NCBI GenBank assembly: GCA_965601665.1
Contig: OZ271833.1
Coordinates: 744,001 to 808,000, forward strand
Direction of reading: 5' to 3'
DNA: 64,000 nt
From: JANQNX01 sp965601665
Lineage (GTDB): Bacteria > Pseudomonadota > Gammaproteobacteria > Eutrophobiales > Eutrophobiaceae
Of the stretch, positions 42,441 through 52,929 are shown one piece after another. How positions within the stretch are numbered: position 1 is the first letter of the stretch; every line of letters begins with the position of its first letter. Below the pieces are notes generated by a model. The model ran no database searches. It worked only from the letters and a program-made list of their open reading frames with translations, and was not told the DNA's origin. A program made the translations under genes and the position numbers.

Positions 42441-45400
42441 ATGAAGCAATCAATAAACGACAATGCAACGACGCGGCTGCAAAAGCAGCTGAAGTCGGTG
42501 CGAGGCGGTGATTATCATCGCCTGAAGCGTCGTTTGGCCAATATCAACAAATCTGAACAAGGACAGTTGACCGAGCTGGAGCAAGCTATACAAAAATCTA
42601 TCGAGCAAAGGCAGTGGCGACTGGATAATGTGCCACAAACCACCCTTGATTCATCGCTGCCAATCTACCAGTGTTATGAAGAAATCAAGCAAACCATCGT
42701 TGATAATCAGGTCGTTATCATCTGTGGTGAAACCGGTTCCGGAAAAACTACCCAGTTACCACTGTACTGTCTTGATGCTGGTCGGGGCATAGATGGTCAG
42801 ATTGGTCATACCCAGCCACGCAGGCTTGCCACCAGGACAGTAGCAAAGCGTATAGCTGATGAGTTACAAACTGATCTTGGTTCCAGTGTTGGCTTCAAGA
42901 TAAGACACCAGGACCAAACAGCAGATAATACATTTATCAAGATCATGACAGATGGCATCCTGCTCAGTGAAATGCAGCATGATCGTTTCCTCAATGCCTA
43001 TGACACCATCATCATTGATGAAGCGCACGAGCGTAGTTTGAACATTGATTTTCTTCTCGGTTACCTGAAAAGACTGTTACCTGACAGACCCCAGCTAAAA
43101 TTGATAGTCACCTCCGCAACAATTGATGTAGAGCGTTTTTCCCGGCACTTCAATGATGCGCCGATAATTGAAGTCCCCGGCAAGACCTATCCCGTCGATA
43201 TCATCTATCAGGCACCAGTAGAAGATGAAGATCATGATGCGGAATCAGAACAGTTAATACTGGATGCAATACATCAACTATCCGGTTATGACATGGGCGA
43301 TATCCTTGTTTTCCTTGAGGGTGAAGGAGAAATACACGAGACAGACAGGTTTTTACGTAAACAGAATCTACCTGACACGGATGTATTACCACTTTATGCG
43401 AGGTTAAGTGCCAGCAGGCAAGGCAAGATTTTTTCTCCGCATAAACGCCGGCATATTGTGCTAGCCACCAACGTTGCGGAAACGTCTATAACTATACCGG
43501 GAATACGCTACGTCATAGATACCGGTTTCGCCCGAATTAGTCGTTATACTCCGCGTGCGAAAATTCAGCGATTACCTGTAGAAAAAATTTCGCAGGCAGC
43601 AGCCAATCAACGCAAGGGGCGTTGCGGTAGAACGAGCGAAGGCATTTGTATACGACTTTACAGTGAAGAGGATTTTGAAAATCGCCCTGCTTATACAGAA
43701 CCGGAAATAACCAGGACCAATCTTGCATCTGTGATACTGCAAATGAAATCGCTGGGGCTAGGGGATATACGGGAATTTCCTTTTATAGAGCCTCCAGATG
43801 AAAGGTTGGTCACTGATGGTTTGCGCTTATTACATGAAATACACGCACTGGACAAGCATGGAAAGTTATCGAAAACAGGCAGGATGCTTGCCCGCTTACC
43901 GGTAGAGCCACGCTATGCAAGAATGCTGGTTGCTGCAAGGGAATATCATTGTCTTGGCGAAATGTTGATAATTGCCAGCGCGCTGAGCATACAGGACCCG
44001 AGGGAGAGGCCGGTTGACAATTCTGCCAATGCAGACAAGAAACACGCCGTGTTTAAACACGATAAATCGGATTTCTACTGGTACATTAATCTCTGGCAGT
44101 TTTTGCAGGAACAAAGAAAAAAACTCTCGCAAAACCGTTTTAGAAAATTATGCCAGACCAATTTTCTCTCCTACATGCGTATACGGGAATGGCAGGATAT
44201 ACATAGGCAGCTTAGACATGTGTGCACCGAACTTGGATTAACACTAAACAATCAAGCTGCCAGTTACCAGAATGTACACTGCGCTATATTGACCGGACTG
44301 CCAAGTCATGTGGCCTGTTTAACGGACAAGCATGAATATACCGGCACAAGAAATATTCATAGCTACATCTTTCCTGCTTCCAGCCAGTTTGAGAAAAAAC
44401 CAAAATGGCTTGTGGCTGCCGAGCTCGTAGAAACTTCCCGGCTTTTTGCACGACAGGTTGCAGATATTGAGCCCGAATGGATCATCGCAACAGCAAAGCA
44501 TTTGCTCAAATTCAGTTATTCCAATATTCACTGGGATGCAGATACGGCCAGAATAATGGCGCATGAAACAACCACGATATATGGTTTAACCCTGCGTGCG
44601 CAGCGCAGGATCAATTACGGACGCATTAACCCGACCGAGTCCAGGGCTTTGTTTATCAGGCACGCGCTTGTTAACGGAGAATATGAATGCAATATTCCAT
44701 TTCATCGATATAACCAGAAGTTAATTGAAGGGATACGCCGTATTGAGACAAAAGTGAGACGCCCTGATGTGCTTAATGAAGAAGCAGTGTTCGATTTTTA
44801 TATGAAAAACCTGCCAGCTGATATTTACGACGGGCATACACTGGAAGTATGGGTGAACAACCTGGAACAAAAAACTGAAGCAAAACTGTACCTGCAACAG
44901 TCAGATCTGCTTTTCGATAATATCGATGATGATCTTGATGCTGCCTATCCTGATACGTGTCCTGCAAATGGGCTGAACTTGCCGCTTGAATACAGGTTCA
45001 CGCCTGGAAGTAATGATGATGGCTTGAACGTCAATATACCACTGGAAACATTAAGCCAGTTCAAGCAGTCAGAATTCGATTACCTTGTTCCCGGGCTGTT
45101 AAAGGAAAAAGTTGTCCAGCTGTTGAAATCCTTGCCAAAGCAAACACGCAAACAACTTGTGCCTATACCCGACGCTGCTGAAGAGTGTAGCAAACACTTG
45201 CATAATCATAGCATTCCACTTTACCGAAACCTTTCCAGTTATCTGTTTAGAACAAGAGGTATTAAAATCGAGGATAAGGAATGGTCAAGCTGCGTCTTGC
45301 CCGATCATCTTAAGGTCAATTTTCGTGTTTTTGACTCTGGCAAAAAGCTGGTTGCGCAGGGAAGAGACCTGGAGCAACTGCGAGAGCAATTATCCGGCAA

Positions 45401-46316
45401 GGCCAATACAGCGTTCAACGCAATTGTAGATGATAAATTTGTCAGAACTGAGATAAAGGCATGGACACATGGCGATATCCCCGTTAGTGAGGTTATCGAA
45501 ACGAGTGGTACCAAATTAACCGTATATCCTGCGCTGGTCGAATCTAACGGCAAGGTGTTTCGTGATGTTTATGATAGCCGTGAATCTGCCGAGTACTATT
45601 TCAGATACGGCTTGCGTGCGTTAATTAAAATTACCCTGCACAAGGAATTGAAGTATTTGCGCAAAAACATTCGCAATCTGGACACGCTTGCGTTGGCCTA
45701 CAGCACGATAGGCAATAAGCAGGACCTGGTTAATTCGGTGGTAAATAATGTTATTGATGAAAGCTTCCTTTTTGAGTCACGTGTTATCAGGAAAGCAGAC
45801 AAATTCCAGGCTACGCTTGCGCAAGGTAAGCAACGATTATTATTGAATGCAGAACAGTTATCTCGTTTGCTAGAAACGATACTGAAGAAATACAATCAGC
45901 TCATGACACGCTTGCAAGACAACGAAATAGCCGTTCATCAGCATGCCGTGACAGACATAGAAGAACAACTTGAATATCTTTTCTATGATGGTTTTATTGA
46001 TGACATATCCTTTAGCCGGCTACAGGAATATCCGCGCTATCTTGATTCAATTGCAAAACGACTGGATAAACTCTGTTTTGCCGTTGAAAAAGACAGAAAA
46101 AACACCTCGCTAATCGCGGAACACTGGCAACGTATTAAGCAATTGGTAGATAATGCTTATGAAACCGGCGATTATCCGCATATCCTTGATGAGTATCGAT
46201 GGTTAATGGAGGAATGGAGAATTTCCCTGTATTCGCAGGAAATAAAGACCAGGTTGCCTGTGTCGCTTAAACGCATGGACAAGAAATGGGTGACCTTACA
46301 ACAACTGGGGCAATGA
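42441..46316 (+). CDS. hrpA: ATP-dependent RNA helicase HrpA
   Basis: 1291 residues, full HrpA length. Walker A GETGSGKTTQ near residue 96, DEAH box near 193 (IIIDEAHERS), SATI motif, and QRKGRCGRTSEG motif VI; then helicase-associated, OB-fold and a C-terminal DUF3418 region. HrpA is a DEAH-box helicase that rescues stalled ribosomes and processes fimbrial mRNA in Escherichia coli. The antiporter gene follows seven bases later. Confidence 0.97.
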   Translation: MKQSINDNATTRLQKQLKSVRGGDYHRLKRRLANINKSEQGQLTELEQAIQKSIEQRQWRLDNVPQTTLDSSLPIYQCYEEIKQTIVDNQVVIICGETGSGKTTQLPLYCLDAGRGIDGQIGHTQPRRLATRTVAKRIADELQTDLGSSVGFKIRHQDQTADNTFIKIMTDGILLSEMQHDRFLNAYDTIIIDEAHERSLNIDFLLGYLKRLLPDRPQLKLIVTSATIDVERFSRHFNDAPIIEVPGKTYPVDIIYQAPVEDEDHDAESEQLILDAIHQLSGYDMGDILVFLEGEGEIHETDRFLRKQNLPDTDVLPLYARLSASRQGKIFSPHKRRHIVLATNVAETSITIPGIRYVIDTGFARISRYTPRAKIQRLPVEKISQAAANQRKGRCGRTSEGICIRLYSEEDFENRPAYTEPEITRTNLASVILQMKSLGLGDIREFPFIEPPDERLVTDGLRLLHEIHALDKHGKLSKTGRMLARLPVEPRYARMLVAAREYHCLGEMLIIASALSIQDPRERPVDNSANADKKHAVFKHDKSDFYWYINLWQFLQEQRKKLSQNRFRKLCQTNFLSYMRIREWQDIHRQLRHVCTELGLTLNNQAASYQNVHCAILTGLPSHVACLTDKHEYTGTRNIHSYIFPASSQFEKKPKWLVAAELVETSRLFARQVADIEPEWIIATAKHLLKFSYSNIHWDADTARIMAHETTTIYGLTLRAQRRINYGRINPTESRALFIRHALVNGEYECNIPFHRYNQKLIEGIRRIETKVRRPDVLNEEAVFDFYMKNLPADIYDGHTLEVWVNNLEQKTEAKLYLQQSDLLFDNIDDDLDAAYPDTCPANGLNLPLEYRFTPGSNDDGLNVNIPLETLSQFKQSEFDYLVPGLLKEKVVQLLKSLPKQTRKQLVPIPDAAEECSKHLHNHSIPLYRNLSSYLFRTRGIKIEDKEWSSCVLPDHLKVNFRVFDSGKKLVAQGRDLEQLREQLSGKANTAFNAIVDDKFVRTEIKAWTHGDIPVSEVIETSGTKLTVYPALVESNGKVFRDVYDSRESAEYYFRYGLRALIKITLHKELKYLRKNIRNLDTLALAYSTIGNKQDLVNSVVNNVIDESFLFESRVIRKADKFQATLAQGKQRLLLNAEQLSRLLETILKKYNQLMTRLQDNEIAVHQHAVTDIEEQLEYLFYDGFIDDISFSRLQEYPRYLDSIAKRLDKLCFAVEKDRKNTSLIAEHWQRIKQLVDNAYETGDYPHILDEYRWLMEEWRISLYSQEIKTRLPVSLKRMDKKWVTLQQLGQ

Positions 46317-46323
46317 TCCGGAT

Positions 46324-47493
46324 ATGCAGGAATCATCAATAGAGTTTTCTATTTTTCTCATTTTTACCGGTGCAGCTGTCATTGCCACGCTGGCATTGTA
46401 CGCCCGTCAGGCGATGATCGTCGCCTATATTCTACTTGGTCTACTAATGGGCCCCTTCGGACTTGGTTACATTGATGATCCGCAATTAATCAGTGACATC
46501 TCTACTATTGGCATTATTTTCCTGCTTTATCTTCTCGGACTGGATTTATTGCCACAACAACTCTGGAACATGCTGCGAGAAGCATTGGTAGTAACATTGC
46601 TTAGCTCAGCTGCCTTTTGCCTGATCGGTTTTAGTGTTGGTTATCTATTTGGTTATGAATTACTACAGGCTTTACTCATTGGCTCGGTCATGATGTTTTC
46701 GAGCACCATTATCGGTCTGAAGTTACTGCCAACAACGACACTACATCATAAACACACCGGGCAGATTATTATCAGTGTGTTGCTGATTCAGGACCTGGTT
46801 GCAATTGTCATCCTGCTGTTGTTGCAGGGTTATGGGAAGGGTGGCGATTTAACCATCAGTATTATCGGCCAGCTACTGTACTTGCCTGTCCTCGTTATTC
46901 TCAGCTATGTGCTTGAACGATTCGTTATCATTAAATTGCTAATGCGTTTTGACCAGATACATGAGTATATTTTTCTGCTTGCAATTGGCTGGTGTCTCGG
47001 AATTGCAGAATTGGCTCATTTTGTAGGTTTGTCCCATGAAATCGGTGCATTCGTTGCCGGAATAACACTGGCCTCCAGTCCTATCGCGTTATTCATCGCC
47101 GAGCGGCTTAGGCCGCTGCGTGACTTTTTTCTTATCATCTTTTTCTTTTCACTAGGCGCCGGTTTTAATATGTCTGTGGTCGATGAAATCATACTGCCAG
47201 CCGTCATTCTTGCTGTTACCGCGTTGATTTTAAAGCCGCTAGTGATCGGCTGGTTACTACAGATGGAAGGTGAGAAAAAAAGTGTTTCCTATGAAACCGG
47301 CTTTCGACTAGGACAAATTAGCGAGTTTTCCCTGTTAATTGCGGTTCTGGCGCTGGAATCAGGTTTTATTCCGGCAAAAACGTCTTACCTTATCCAGCTT
47401 GCAACACTGCTGACATTTATTGTTTCTTCATACATCATAGTATTGAAATATCCGACTCCGATATCGGTAAACTCCAGGTTGCGCAGGGACTAA
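46324..47493 (+). CDS. CPA2-type cation:proton antiporter
   Basis: 389 residues with about 12 membrane helices of the Na+/H+ exchanger (Kef/CPA2) family; a conserved QDLVAI motif with acidic residue is near residue 157 and the SHEIGAFVAG region near 240. Shorter than KefB/KefC and lacking the RCK/TrkA-N regulatory domain. Likely exchanges K+ or Na+ for H+ in the inner membrane. Follows hrpA closely, four bases before the next gene. Confidence 0.88.
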   Translation: MQESSIEFSIFLIFTGAAVIATLALYARQAMIVAYILLGLLMGPFGLGYIDDPQLISDISTIGIIFLLYLLGLDLLPQQLWNMLREALVVTLLSSAAFCLIGFSVGYLFGYELLQALLIGSVMMFSSTIIGLKLLPTTTLHHKHTGQIIISVLLIQDLVAIVILLLLQGYGKGGDLTISIIGQLLYLPVLVILSYVLERFVIIKLLMRFDQIHEYIFLLAIGWCLGIAELAHFVGLSHEIGAFVAGITLASSPIALFIAERLRPLRDFFLIIFFFSLGAGFNMSVVDEIILPAVILAVTALILKPLVIGWLLQMEGEKKSVSYETGFRLGQISEFSLLIAVLALESGFIPAKTSYLIQLATLLTFIVSSYIIVLKYPTPISVNSRLRRD

Positions 47494-47496
47494 TCC

Positions 47497-47946
47497 ATGA
47501 GTGTAAAGAAAAAGCTGGTCATTAGTACGGCATTGGTAGCTGTAAGTATTGCCTGCTTTGTTTTGGCTGATTATTTTGCCCTGTTCGGTACCAGTAAAAC
47601 TGTCGAACTGGATTTTTTCGAGGCCAGATTCAGAACACTTGATAAAGATAGTGGCAATCTTATCTTTGGTGCCGGTGTTCGATGCTTTCAGAGAAAGAAT
47701 TTCAATGCCTGTACCTTACGTGACAGTCACCAGGCCGGTGTAGTTGCCGTTCATTTTCCATTGAAGAAAGTCATTGAGAAGAGTCTATTGTTTACTCAAA
47801 ATACCACAATTGAAAAGGCTGCCAACCCGAATATGAATATGATGTTTATACATAACAATTACGCCAACACTAAAATAAGTATGATGCTCGATGATATGTT
47901 CGCCAATCCAGGTAAAGAATATCTTGTTGAGATGCCAGCGCGATAG
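47497..47946 (+). CDS. Membrane-anchored hypothetical protein
   Basis: 149 residues with an N-terminal membrane helix (about 8-27) and an extracytoplasmic alpha/beta region with two Cys near residues 66 and 75 (RCFQRKNFNACTL) that could form a disulphide. I do not recognise a domain. It begins three bases after the antiporter and may be a partner, or part of the hrpA-to-Rieske transcription unit. Conservation cannot be judged here. Confidence 0.65.
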   Translation: MSVKKKLVISTALVAVSIACFVLADYFALFGTSKTVELDFFEARFRTLDKDSGNLIFGAGVRCFQRKNFNACTLRDSHQAGVVAVHFPLKKVIEKSLLFTQNTTIEKAANPNMNMMFIHNNYANTKISMMLDDMFANPGKEYLVEMPAR

Positions 47947-47964
47947 CAGTGAGGTGTAAGACCA

Positions 47965-48588
47965 ATGAGTGAAACACTGGATTACCTGTTACAGGTGCGT
48001 AAGGAAGCGCTCGGACCATACTTTGAATTTTTAAAGAAGGCAGGCAAGCACCTTGATCCAAAAACACGATCCCTGCTTTCAGTTATTACCAAGGTGGATG
48101 CGCAAACCGAAACGGGCCTGCGCCAGTATCTGACGCGTGCGCTGAGAGAGGGAAACAGTGCTGACGAGATACTGGATGCCTTACTGGTATGTATTCCAAC
48201 GTTGGGTTTTAGCAGGATTATCTGGGCTATAGAAATTATCCGTGACATGGATATACCGGAATTTCATCCAGATAGTCTTGGGAAATCGCCTGAATGGCAT
48301 GAACTGGCGCCCGTTGCCGCCCTTACGGAAGGGGTATCGCGGTTTGATTATGGCGTGCGTTCATGTTTTGTACATAAAAAAGGCGAGGCTATAAAGGTGT
48401 TTGATAGCCGTTGCCCTCACCAGGTAACCAATATCCCCATGCTTGCGTTAGAAGATAATGTGCTAACTTGCCCTAAACACCAGTGGAAATTTGATGTTGA
48501 ATCCGGTGACTGTATTGAAAAAGGCAGTCGACCGCTTAATGTCGTGAACTACAAGATAGATAACGAAATGCTTTATGTGTTTGGCTGA
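47965..48588 (+). CDS. Carboxymuconolactone decarboxylase-like/Rieske fusion
   Basis: 207 residues. Residues 1-100 are helical and resemble the CMD/AhpD family (LLSVITKVDAQTETGL...SADEILDALLVCIPTLG), but only one Cys (C76) is present where AhpD has CxxC, so no peroxidase function is expected. Residues 105-207 form a Rieske domain with C150-x-H152 and C169-x2-H172, all four [2Fe-2S] ligands intact. No signal peptide, so cytosolic. Possibly a ferredoxin-like electron carrier with a CMD oligomerisation domain. Overlaps convergent tgpA-like gene by 16 bases. Confidence 0.85.
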   Translation: MSETLDYLLQVRKEALGPYFEFLKKAGKHLDPKTRSLLSVITKVDAQTETGLRQYLTRALREGNSADEILDALLVCIPTLGFSRIIWAIEIIRDMDIPEFHPDSLGKSPEWHELAPVAALTEGVSRFDYGVRSCFVHKKGEAIKVFDSRCPHQVTNIPMLALEDNVLTCPKHQWKFDVESGDCIEKGSRPLNVVNYKIDNEMLYVFG

Positions 48589-50579
48589 GACGGGAAAGCC
48601 TCGATTGCATCAGCTAATTGTTGCTTGTCTGTTTGCTTGTTACTGGCTGGATTAAACCTGTAGCGATTATGCATTGCAACCAGACCCAGGTATTTGTCTC
48701 CTGATTTACCGGGGAATACTCTGGTGAGCCATTGAGATAGTGTTTCTCCTTTCTGGCGCCGGTCTTTTTGTTTTTCCAGCTGCTGAATAAGGGCAAATAA
48801 CGGCGAGTCCATCCCTTGTAGTTCGGTATCGGTTTCTAGTTTACGCTCTTTACCCTGTTGTTTTACTTTCTGTTTCCTTGAGAAACTCCATATCAGGTAA
48901 AATACGAGTGGCAACATTAGCCATGTCATATTGAATTCAGTATCGACACTGCCATCGACACCTTTACTCGTGATGATGTACCGTAGCCAGGAAAACACAT
49001 CAACAAATGGTTCAAGAAAAGTGCTGTCTTCTCCCTCAAGTGGCGCCCAATTCGACGGAGTCGTGTCCAGGCGTTGCCAACTCCCATCCTGGTAAAATTC
49101 AACCCATGAATGAGCGTCCCGCCCCCTGACCAGGTATTGTTTTTGCCAGGGACTGTACTCTGATACAACATAGCCAATAGTGTATCGTGCTGGTATGCCT
49201 GCGGCGCGTAACAACAATGTAGTCGCAGTTGCAAAATATTCGCAGTGACCCCTCCGGGTCTCAAACAGAAAAGCGTCAAGGTAACCGCTTTTTGTATAGC
49301 GCTGGTTCTGGCTTAACGAGTAGTAAAAATTGTCAGCAAAGAAAGCGCGTATTCTATTGATTTTTTCTGTTGTCGGTTGACCTTCCAGGTCTAACTCATC
49401 TGCCAGCTGTTTGAATGTTGGTTTGTAAACATCATAGATATAAAGATCGTCCTTGCTAGGTGGTTCCTGGTGGAAACTGGATTCCGCATAACCCAGCCTG
49501 TAATTTATCCAGCCCTGTCGAGCATCAACACGGACTGAGCCAAACGGATTTGTTTCTACCTGGACAATATCCTGGCCAAATAGGGTATTTATAGTGACCG
49601 GCGCCGGAATGATCGCCGATTGATCCTGCATAAAAAGACCAAACTCAAGTTTACCAACGTCGACTTGCTCATTGTTGAGTATCCATGACTTGCCGGACTC
49701 AGGTTTATTAATTATGTCGAACTCTGTGGGTGGATTGGTCCAGATGCTATATTCATAATTGGTATAAGACACCTCTTTTAAATACGTCGGCGTCTGCAGT
49801 TTCCTGTCGCTTTTAATCCTGATTAGGGTGCGGTCAGACAGCTTTAAACGTCCGAGAGAGCCAATCGCTGTCATGGTCCTGGAAGGGTCGCGGCTATGCC
49901 AGCCATAATGGTCAAACACACTCATCATGAACATTTCTGCAGAACGGTGCAGGTTCCTGACGCCAATCTGTGTTATAAAAGCAAGCATAAATATGGTCAG
50001 TAATGTTAAAAACCATTTGTAAAATGCAACCTGATGAGGCCGTATTCGCCATAACAAGGCGACGATGACGAGTCCGCTGAGAACAAAAAAAAGTTCGTTA
50101 AACTTATGCCCGGCGCTTGCTGATATCAGGCAAATAAATACGTACGGCATACTGATATCGACATCGTAAAGTATGTCTTCATCAGCATCTTCACCCAGAC
50201 GTCGTATACTCAAAAACAGGGCGGCAGTCTTAATGCTATCGTTCGGGTTGTAACGCTGAGCCAGTAGTACAAGGAATAGTGAAAACGGAAACAGCGACAG
50301 GATGATATAAATCCCTTGCGCCCCGTAATTTACGAACACATAAATAATAGCCAGGAAGAATAACAAGCCACTCAGATCGACGACCTGGTTGATGTCCTTT
50401 TCAGACAGGTTGAGCCGCCAGGAAATAAAATTGGGCAGTTCCAGCGCGATACCCATACCTATTGCAAATAGCAGAAAATCATTTTGCCAACCCCAAATCA
50501 ACAGGCTGGCCAGAATTGTTAGTGGCGGTGCCGGTTGTAATTTTTGTTTTTCAGCGTGGTCTGCAGTCAGAATATTCAT
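48573..50579 (-). CDS. TgpA-like membrane transglutaminase
   Basis: 668 residues: N-terminal block of membrane helices (DUF3488, about 20-195), a transglutaminase-core domain with the Cys-His-Asp set (RRGHCEYFATATTLLLRAAG, DAHSWVEF, LDTTPSNW) in about 310-510, another membrane helix near 555 and a C-terminal cytosolic tail (DUF4129-like). TgpA of Pseudomonas is essential in the envelope; substrate unknown. Overlaps the DUF58 gene by four bases; part of a moxR-DUF58-tgpA operon. Confidence 0.92.
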   Translation of the reverse strand: MNILTADHAEKQKLQPAPPLTILASLLIWGWQNDFLLFAIGMGIALELPNFISWRLNLSEKDINQVVDLSGLLFFLAIIYVFVNYGAQGIYIILSLFPFSLFLVLLAQRYNPNDSIKTAALFLSIRRLGEDADEDILYDVDISMPYVFICLISASAGHKFNELFFVLSGLVIVALLWRIRPHQVAFYKWFLTLLTIFMLAFITQIGVRNLHRSAEMFMMSVFDHYGWHSRDPSRTMTAIGSLGRLKLSDRTLIRIKSDRKLQTPTYLKEVSYTNYEYSIWTNPPTEFDIINKPESGKSWILNNEQVDVGKLEFGLFMQDQSAIIPAPVTINTLFGQDIVQVETNPFGSVRVDARQGWINYRLGYAESSFHQEPPSKDDLYIYDVYKPTFKQLADELDLEGQPTTEKINRIRAFFADNFYYSLSQNQRYTKSGYLDAFLFETRRGHCEYFATATTLLLRAAGIPARYTIGYVVSEYSPWQKQYLVRGRDAHSWVEFYQDGSWQRLDTTPSNWAPLEGEDSTFLEPFVDVFSWLRYIITSKGVDGSVDTEFNMTWLMLPLVFYLIWSFSRKQKVKQQGKERKLETDTELQGMDSPLFALIQQLEKQKDRRQKGETLSQWLTRVFPGKSGDKYLGLVAMHNRYRFNPASNKQTDKQQLADAIEAFPSQPNT

Positions 50580-51940
50580 GCTGCTTGTTTACCATTGGAT
50601 AGCTGTTCAAGATCCTGTTGTATATTTTCATTACTGACGATATGAAGGCGCACATTGTTAAAAGAGGGTAGTGGTTCGGAAAATTGCTCGTGCGAAAATA
50701 CGATGGCTTTTACAGGAATCGCGAGGTTCTCCAGAAACTGCAGTAATGACAGACGCGCCGGGTCGAGGCAAAGTAGTACGCAAACGATGCCGCAGCATTC
50801 ACCAACATATTTGGTAAGTAGATCCTGTAGACGCTCCAGGTTTGATTTTGTTTCTGGTTCTATGCAGGCAAGTACTTCAAGTATTGCATTTATATGTTGG
50901 TGATTCTTGCCGGAGGTATATCGATATGCCTGGTTACCAATGAACATCAGATCAAGCAGGGTATCCTGTTCTCGCTCGCCTGCCATGTATGAAGCTGCCA
51001 CTGATACCGCGTTTTCAAACGTTTCGAGGCTCATGTTATTGCCCAGAAACGTGTCCAGCACCAATCCGTAACGAACGAAGTATTCATCTTGGTATTCTTT
51101 CACCACAGGTTCCCCCAGTTTTGCATAACTACGCCAGTGAATTGAACGTAATGGATCGCCAGGGCGGTATTCGCGCAGTGACACAAATTCCTGCGAATCG
51201 CCACTCAGGGAGGCCATGTTCGTGCCGCCTGGTTGGTAAATCCGATGACCAGGCAGGTCAAGCTCGGGGGTTTTGAAAAGCCTGGGTAATACCAGTAATC
51301 TGTTTTTTAACGCAAATGTTTTCCGGGCATGACACAAGCCAAGTGGGTCGGTTCTTGAGATGCTGGCGTTATCAAACTGTATATAGCCACGACGTAAGGG
51401 TACCAACTCAAGTTTAACTTCAATATCACTGTTTTCAGCAATATGGCGAATTGATCTGTTTTTTATGTTCCCGCCGCGGAGCTTTCTCATTACATTGACC
51501 AGCCGTGGATATCCGAGGAAGCGATCTATACGATTACGTTTTTTATCGAGCGGGTCACTGGAGCTGGCAAAATGCTTGTAATCAGGAAACTCGTTCTTCA
51601 GATCATCAAATAAGAATAACTGTTTATAAGCCCGATTGTCGCTGTTTGATATGTGTAATGAATACTGCAAGGGCTGACCAACGGTAGCATAATCAGGCAG
51701 TGCACGTTTGATCGACAAGTTGGGCCGGAATACGAGAGTAAGCAGTAATGCGACCACTGTCATGATTAAAGTAATAGAGAAAACCTGAAATGACAGTGTG
51801 GCCCTGGTGTCTATGCCAAAGATGCCGGCAGCACACATAACAGTCAAAATCATCAGTCCATTTGGCGTAAAGCGATTTCTGATTTTCTGCGTAAGCAGAA
51901 AAAACAGCCTGTAATTACTGTATAAAATTCGTTTTAGCAT
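50576..51940 (-). CDS. DUF58 domain protein
   Basis: 454 residues with two N-terminal membrane helices (about 30-70) and the DUF58 motif YRPGDPLRSIHWRSYAKLGEP (quoted core RPGDPLRSIHWRS) around residue 255, followed by a vWA-like fold. DUF58 proteins accompany MoxR ATPases and transglutaminases and likely assist assembly or maturation of envelope complexes. Abuts the MoxR gene. Confidence 0.9.
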   Translation of the reverse strand: MLKRILYSNYRLFFLLTQKIRNRFTPNGLMILTVMCAAGIFGIDTRATLSFQVFSITLIMTVVALLLTLVFRPNLSIKRALPDYATVGQPLQYSLHISNSDNRAYKQLFLFDDLKNEFPDYKHFASSSDPLDKKRNRIDRFLGYPRLVNVMRKLRGGNIKNRSIRHIAENSDIEVKLELVPLRRGYIQFDNASISRTDPLGLCHARKTFALKNRLLVLPRLFKTPELDLPGHRIYQPGGTNMASLSGDSQEFVSLREYRPGDPLRSIHWRSYAKLGEPVVKEYQDEYFVRYGLVLDTFLGNNMSLETFENAVSVAASYMAGEREQDTLLDLMFIGNQAYRYTSGKNHQHINAILEVLACIEPETKSNLERLQDLLTKYVGECCGIVCVLLCLDPARLSLLQFLENLAIPVKAIVFSHEQFSEPLPSFNNVRLHIVSNENIQQDLEQLSNGKQAA

Positions 51941-52873
51941 CTAAACAGGTACAGGTAGAGTGCTCATGATGGCTTCAACCATCTGTTCACTGCTATTCCC
52001 CGAAAAACGTGCGGCAGAATCCATGATAAGTCGATGGGCAATAACGGGTACTGCAAGTTCCTGTATATGGTCAGGTGTCACGTAATCCAGTCCATCGAAG
52101 ATAGCAAGCGCCTGTGCTGTTTTTGCGAGTGCCAGCGAGGCACGAGGGCTGGCGCCATTTAATATCCCCTCCATCTCCCTGGTTGCCCTGACAAGATTGA
52201 CTATATACTGCATGACTTCGTCACTGATTTTCACGTTTGGTAGTTCTTGCTTGACCCGGTTGACATCGTCCTTGCTAACGCAGGGCTGAATTGAATCCAA
52301 TGGGTGTGACTGGTTTTGATTGATTAATATTGATACTTCTTCCTCTGCACTGACATAGCCGAGGCTGAAACGCATGCTAAAGCGATCCATTTGTGCTTCT
52401 GGTAACGGGTACGTGCCATGGTACTCAACAGGGTTTTGCGTCGCGATCACAAAGAACAGGTTGTCAAGAATGTGCAATTGTTTCTCGATACTGACCTGTT
52501 TTTCACCCATGGCCTCCAGTAACGCGGACTGTGTTCGAGGAGAAGCGCGGTTTATTTCATCGGCCAGCAGAATATTGCTGAAGATAGGGCCCGGGTGAAA
52601 TTCAAACTCCTGTATACGTTGATTGAAAATCGATACTCCAAGGATATCTGTGGGTAACAGGTCGGGTGTAAACTGTATACGCTGGAATTCAACGGCAATT
52701 GATTTTGCCAGCGCCTTCGCCAGCGTTGTTTTACCGGTGCCGGGGACATCTTCGAGTAACACGTGGCCGTCGCTGAAAAAAGTGGCCAGCAATTTTCTGA
52801 TCGAATTCGGTTGTCCCTGGATAACCTGTTCAATATTGGCAAAGAGTTTTTGATATGTTTCTATGGGTGTCAT
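51941..52873 (-). CDS. MoxR-family AAA+ ATPase
   Basis: 310 residues with Walker A PGTGKTTLAKAL near residue 43, Walker B LADEINRASPRTQ, sensor-1 TQNPVEYHGTYPLPEAQ and a C-terminal lid. MoxR ATPases act as chaperones for metalloenzymes and membrane complexes. First gene of the three-gene operon moxR-DUF58-tgpA on the minus strand. The name refers to methanol dehydrogenase clusters, but this subfamily is general and does not by itself show methylotrophy. Confidence 0.93.
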   Translation of the reverse strand: MTPIETYQKLFANIEQVIQGQPNSIRKLLATFFSDGHVLLEDVPGTGKTTLAKALAKSIAVEFQRIQFTPDLLPTDILGVSIFNQRIQEFEFHPGPIFSNILLADEINRASPRTQSALLEAMGEKQVSIEKQLHILDNLFFVIATQNPVEYHGTYPLPEAQMDRFSMRFSLGYVSAEEEVSILINQNQSHPLDSIQPCVSKDDVNRVKQELPNVKISDEVMQYIVNLVRATREMEGILNGASPRASLALAKTAQALAIFDGLDYVTPDHIQELAVPVIAHRLIMDSAARFSGNSSEQMVEAIMSTLPVPV

Positions 52874-52929
52874 ACTGCTAATCCATTATTTACCACGACT
52901 AGCCTAGCAAAACCGGAGTCTGATAACAC

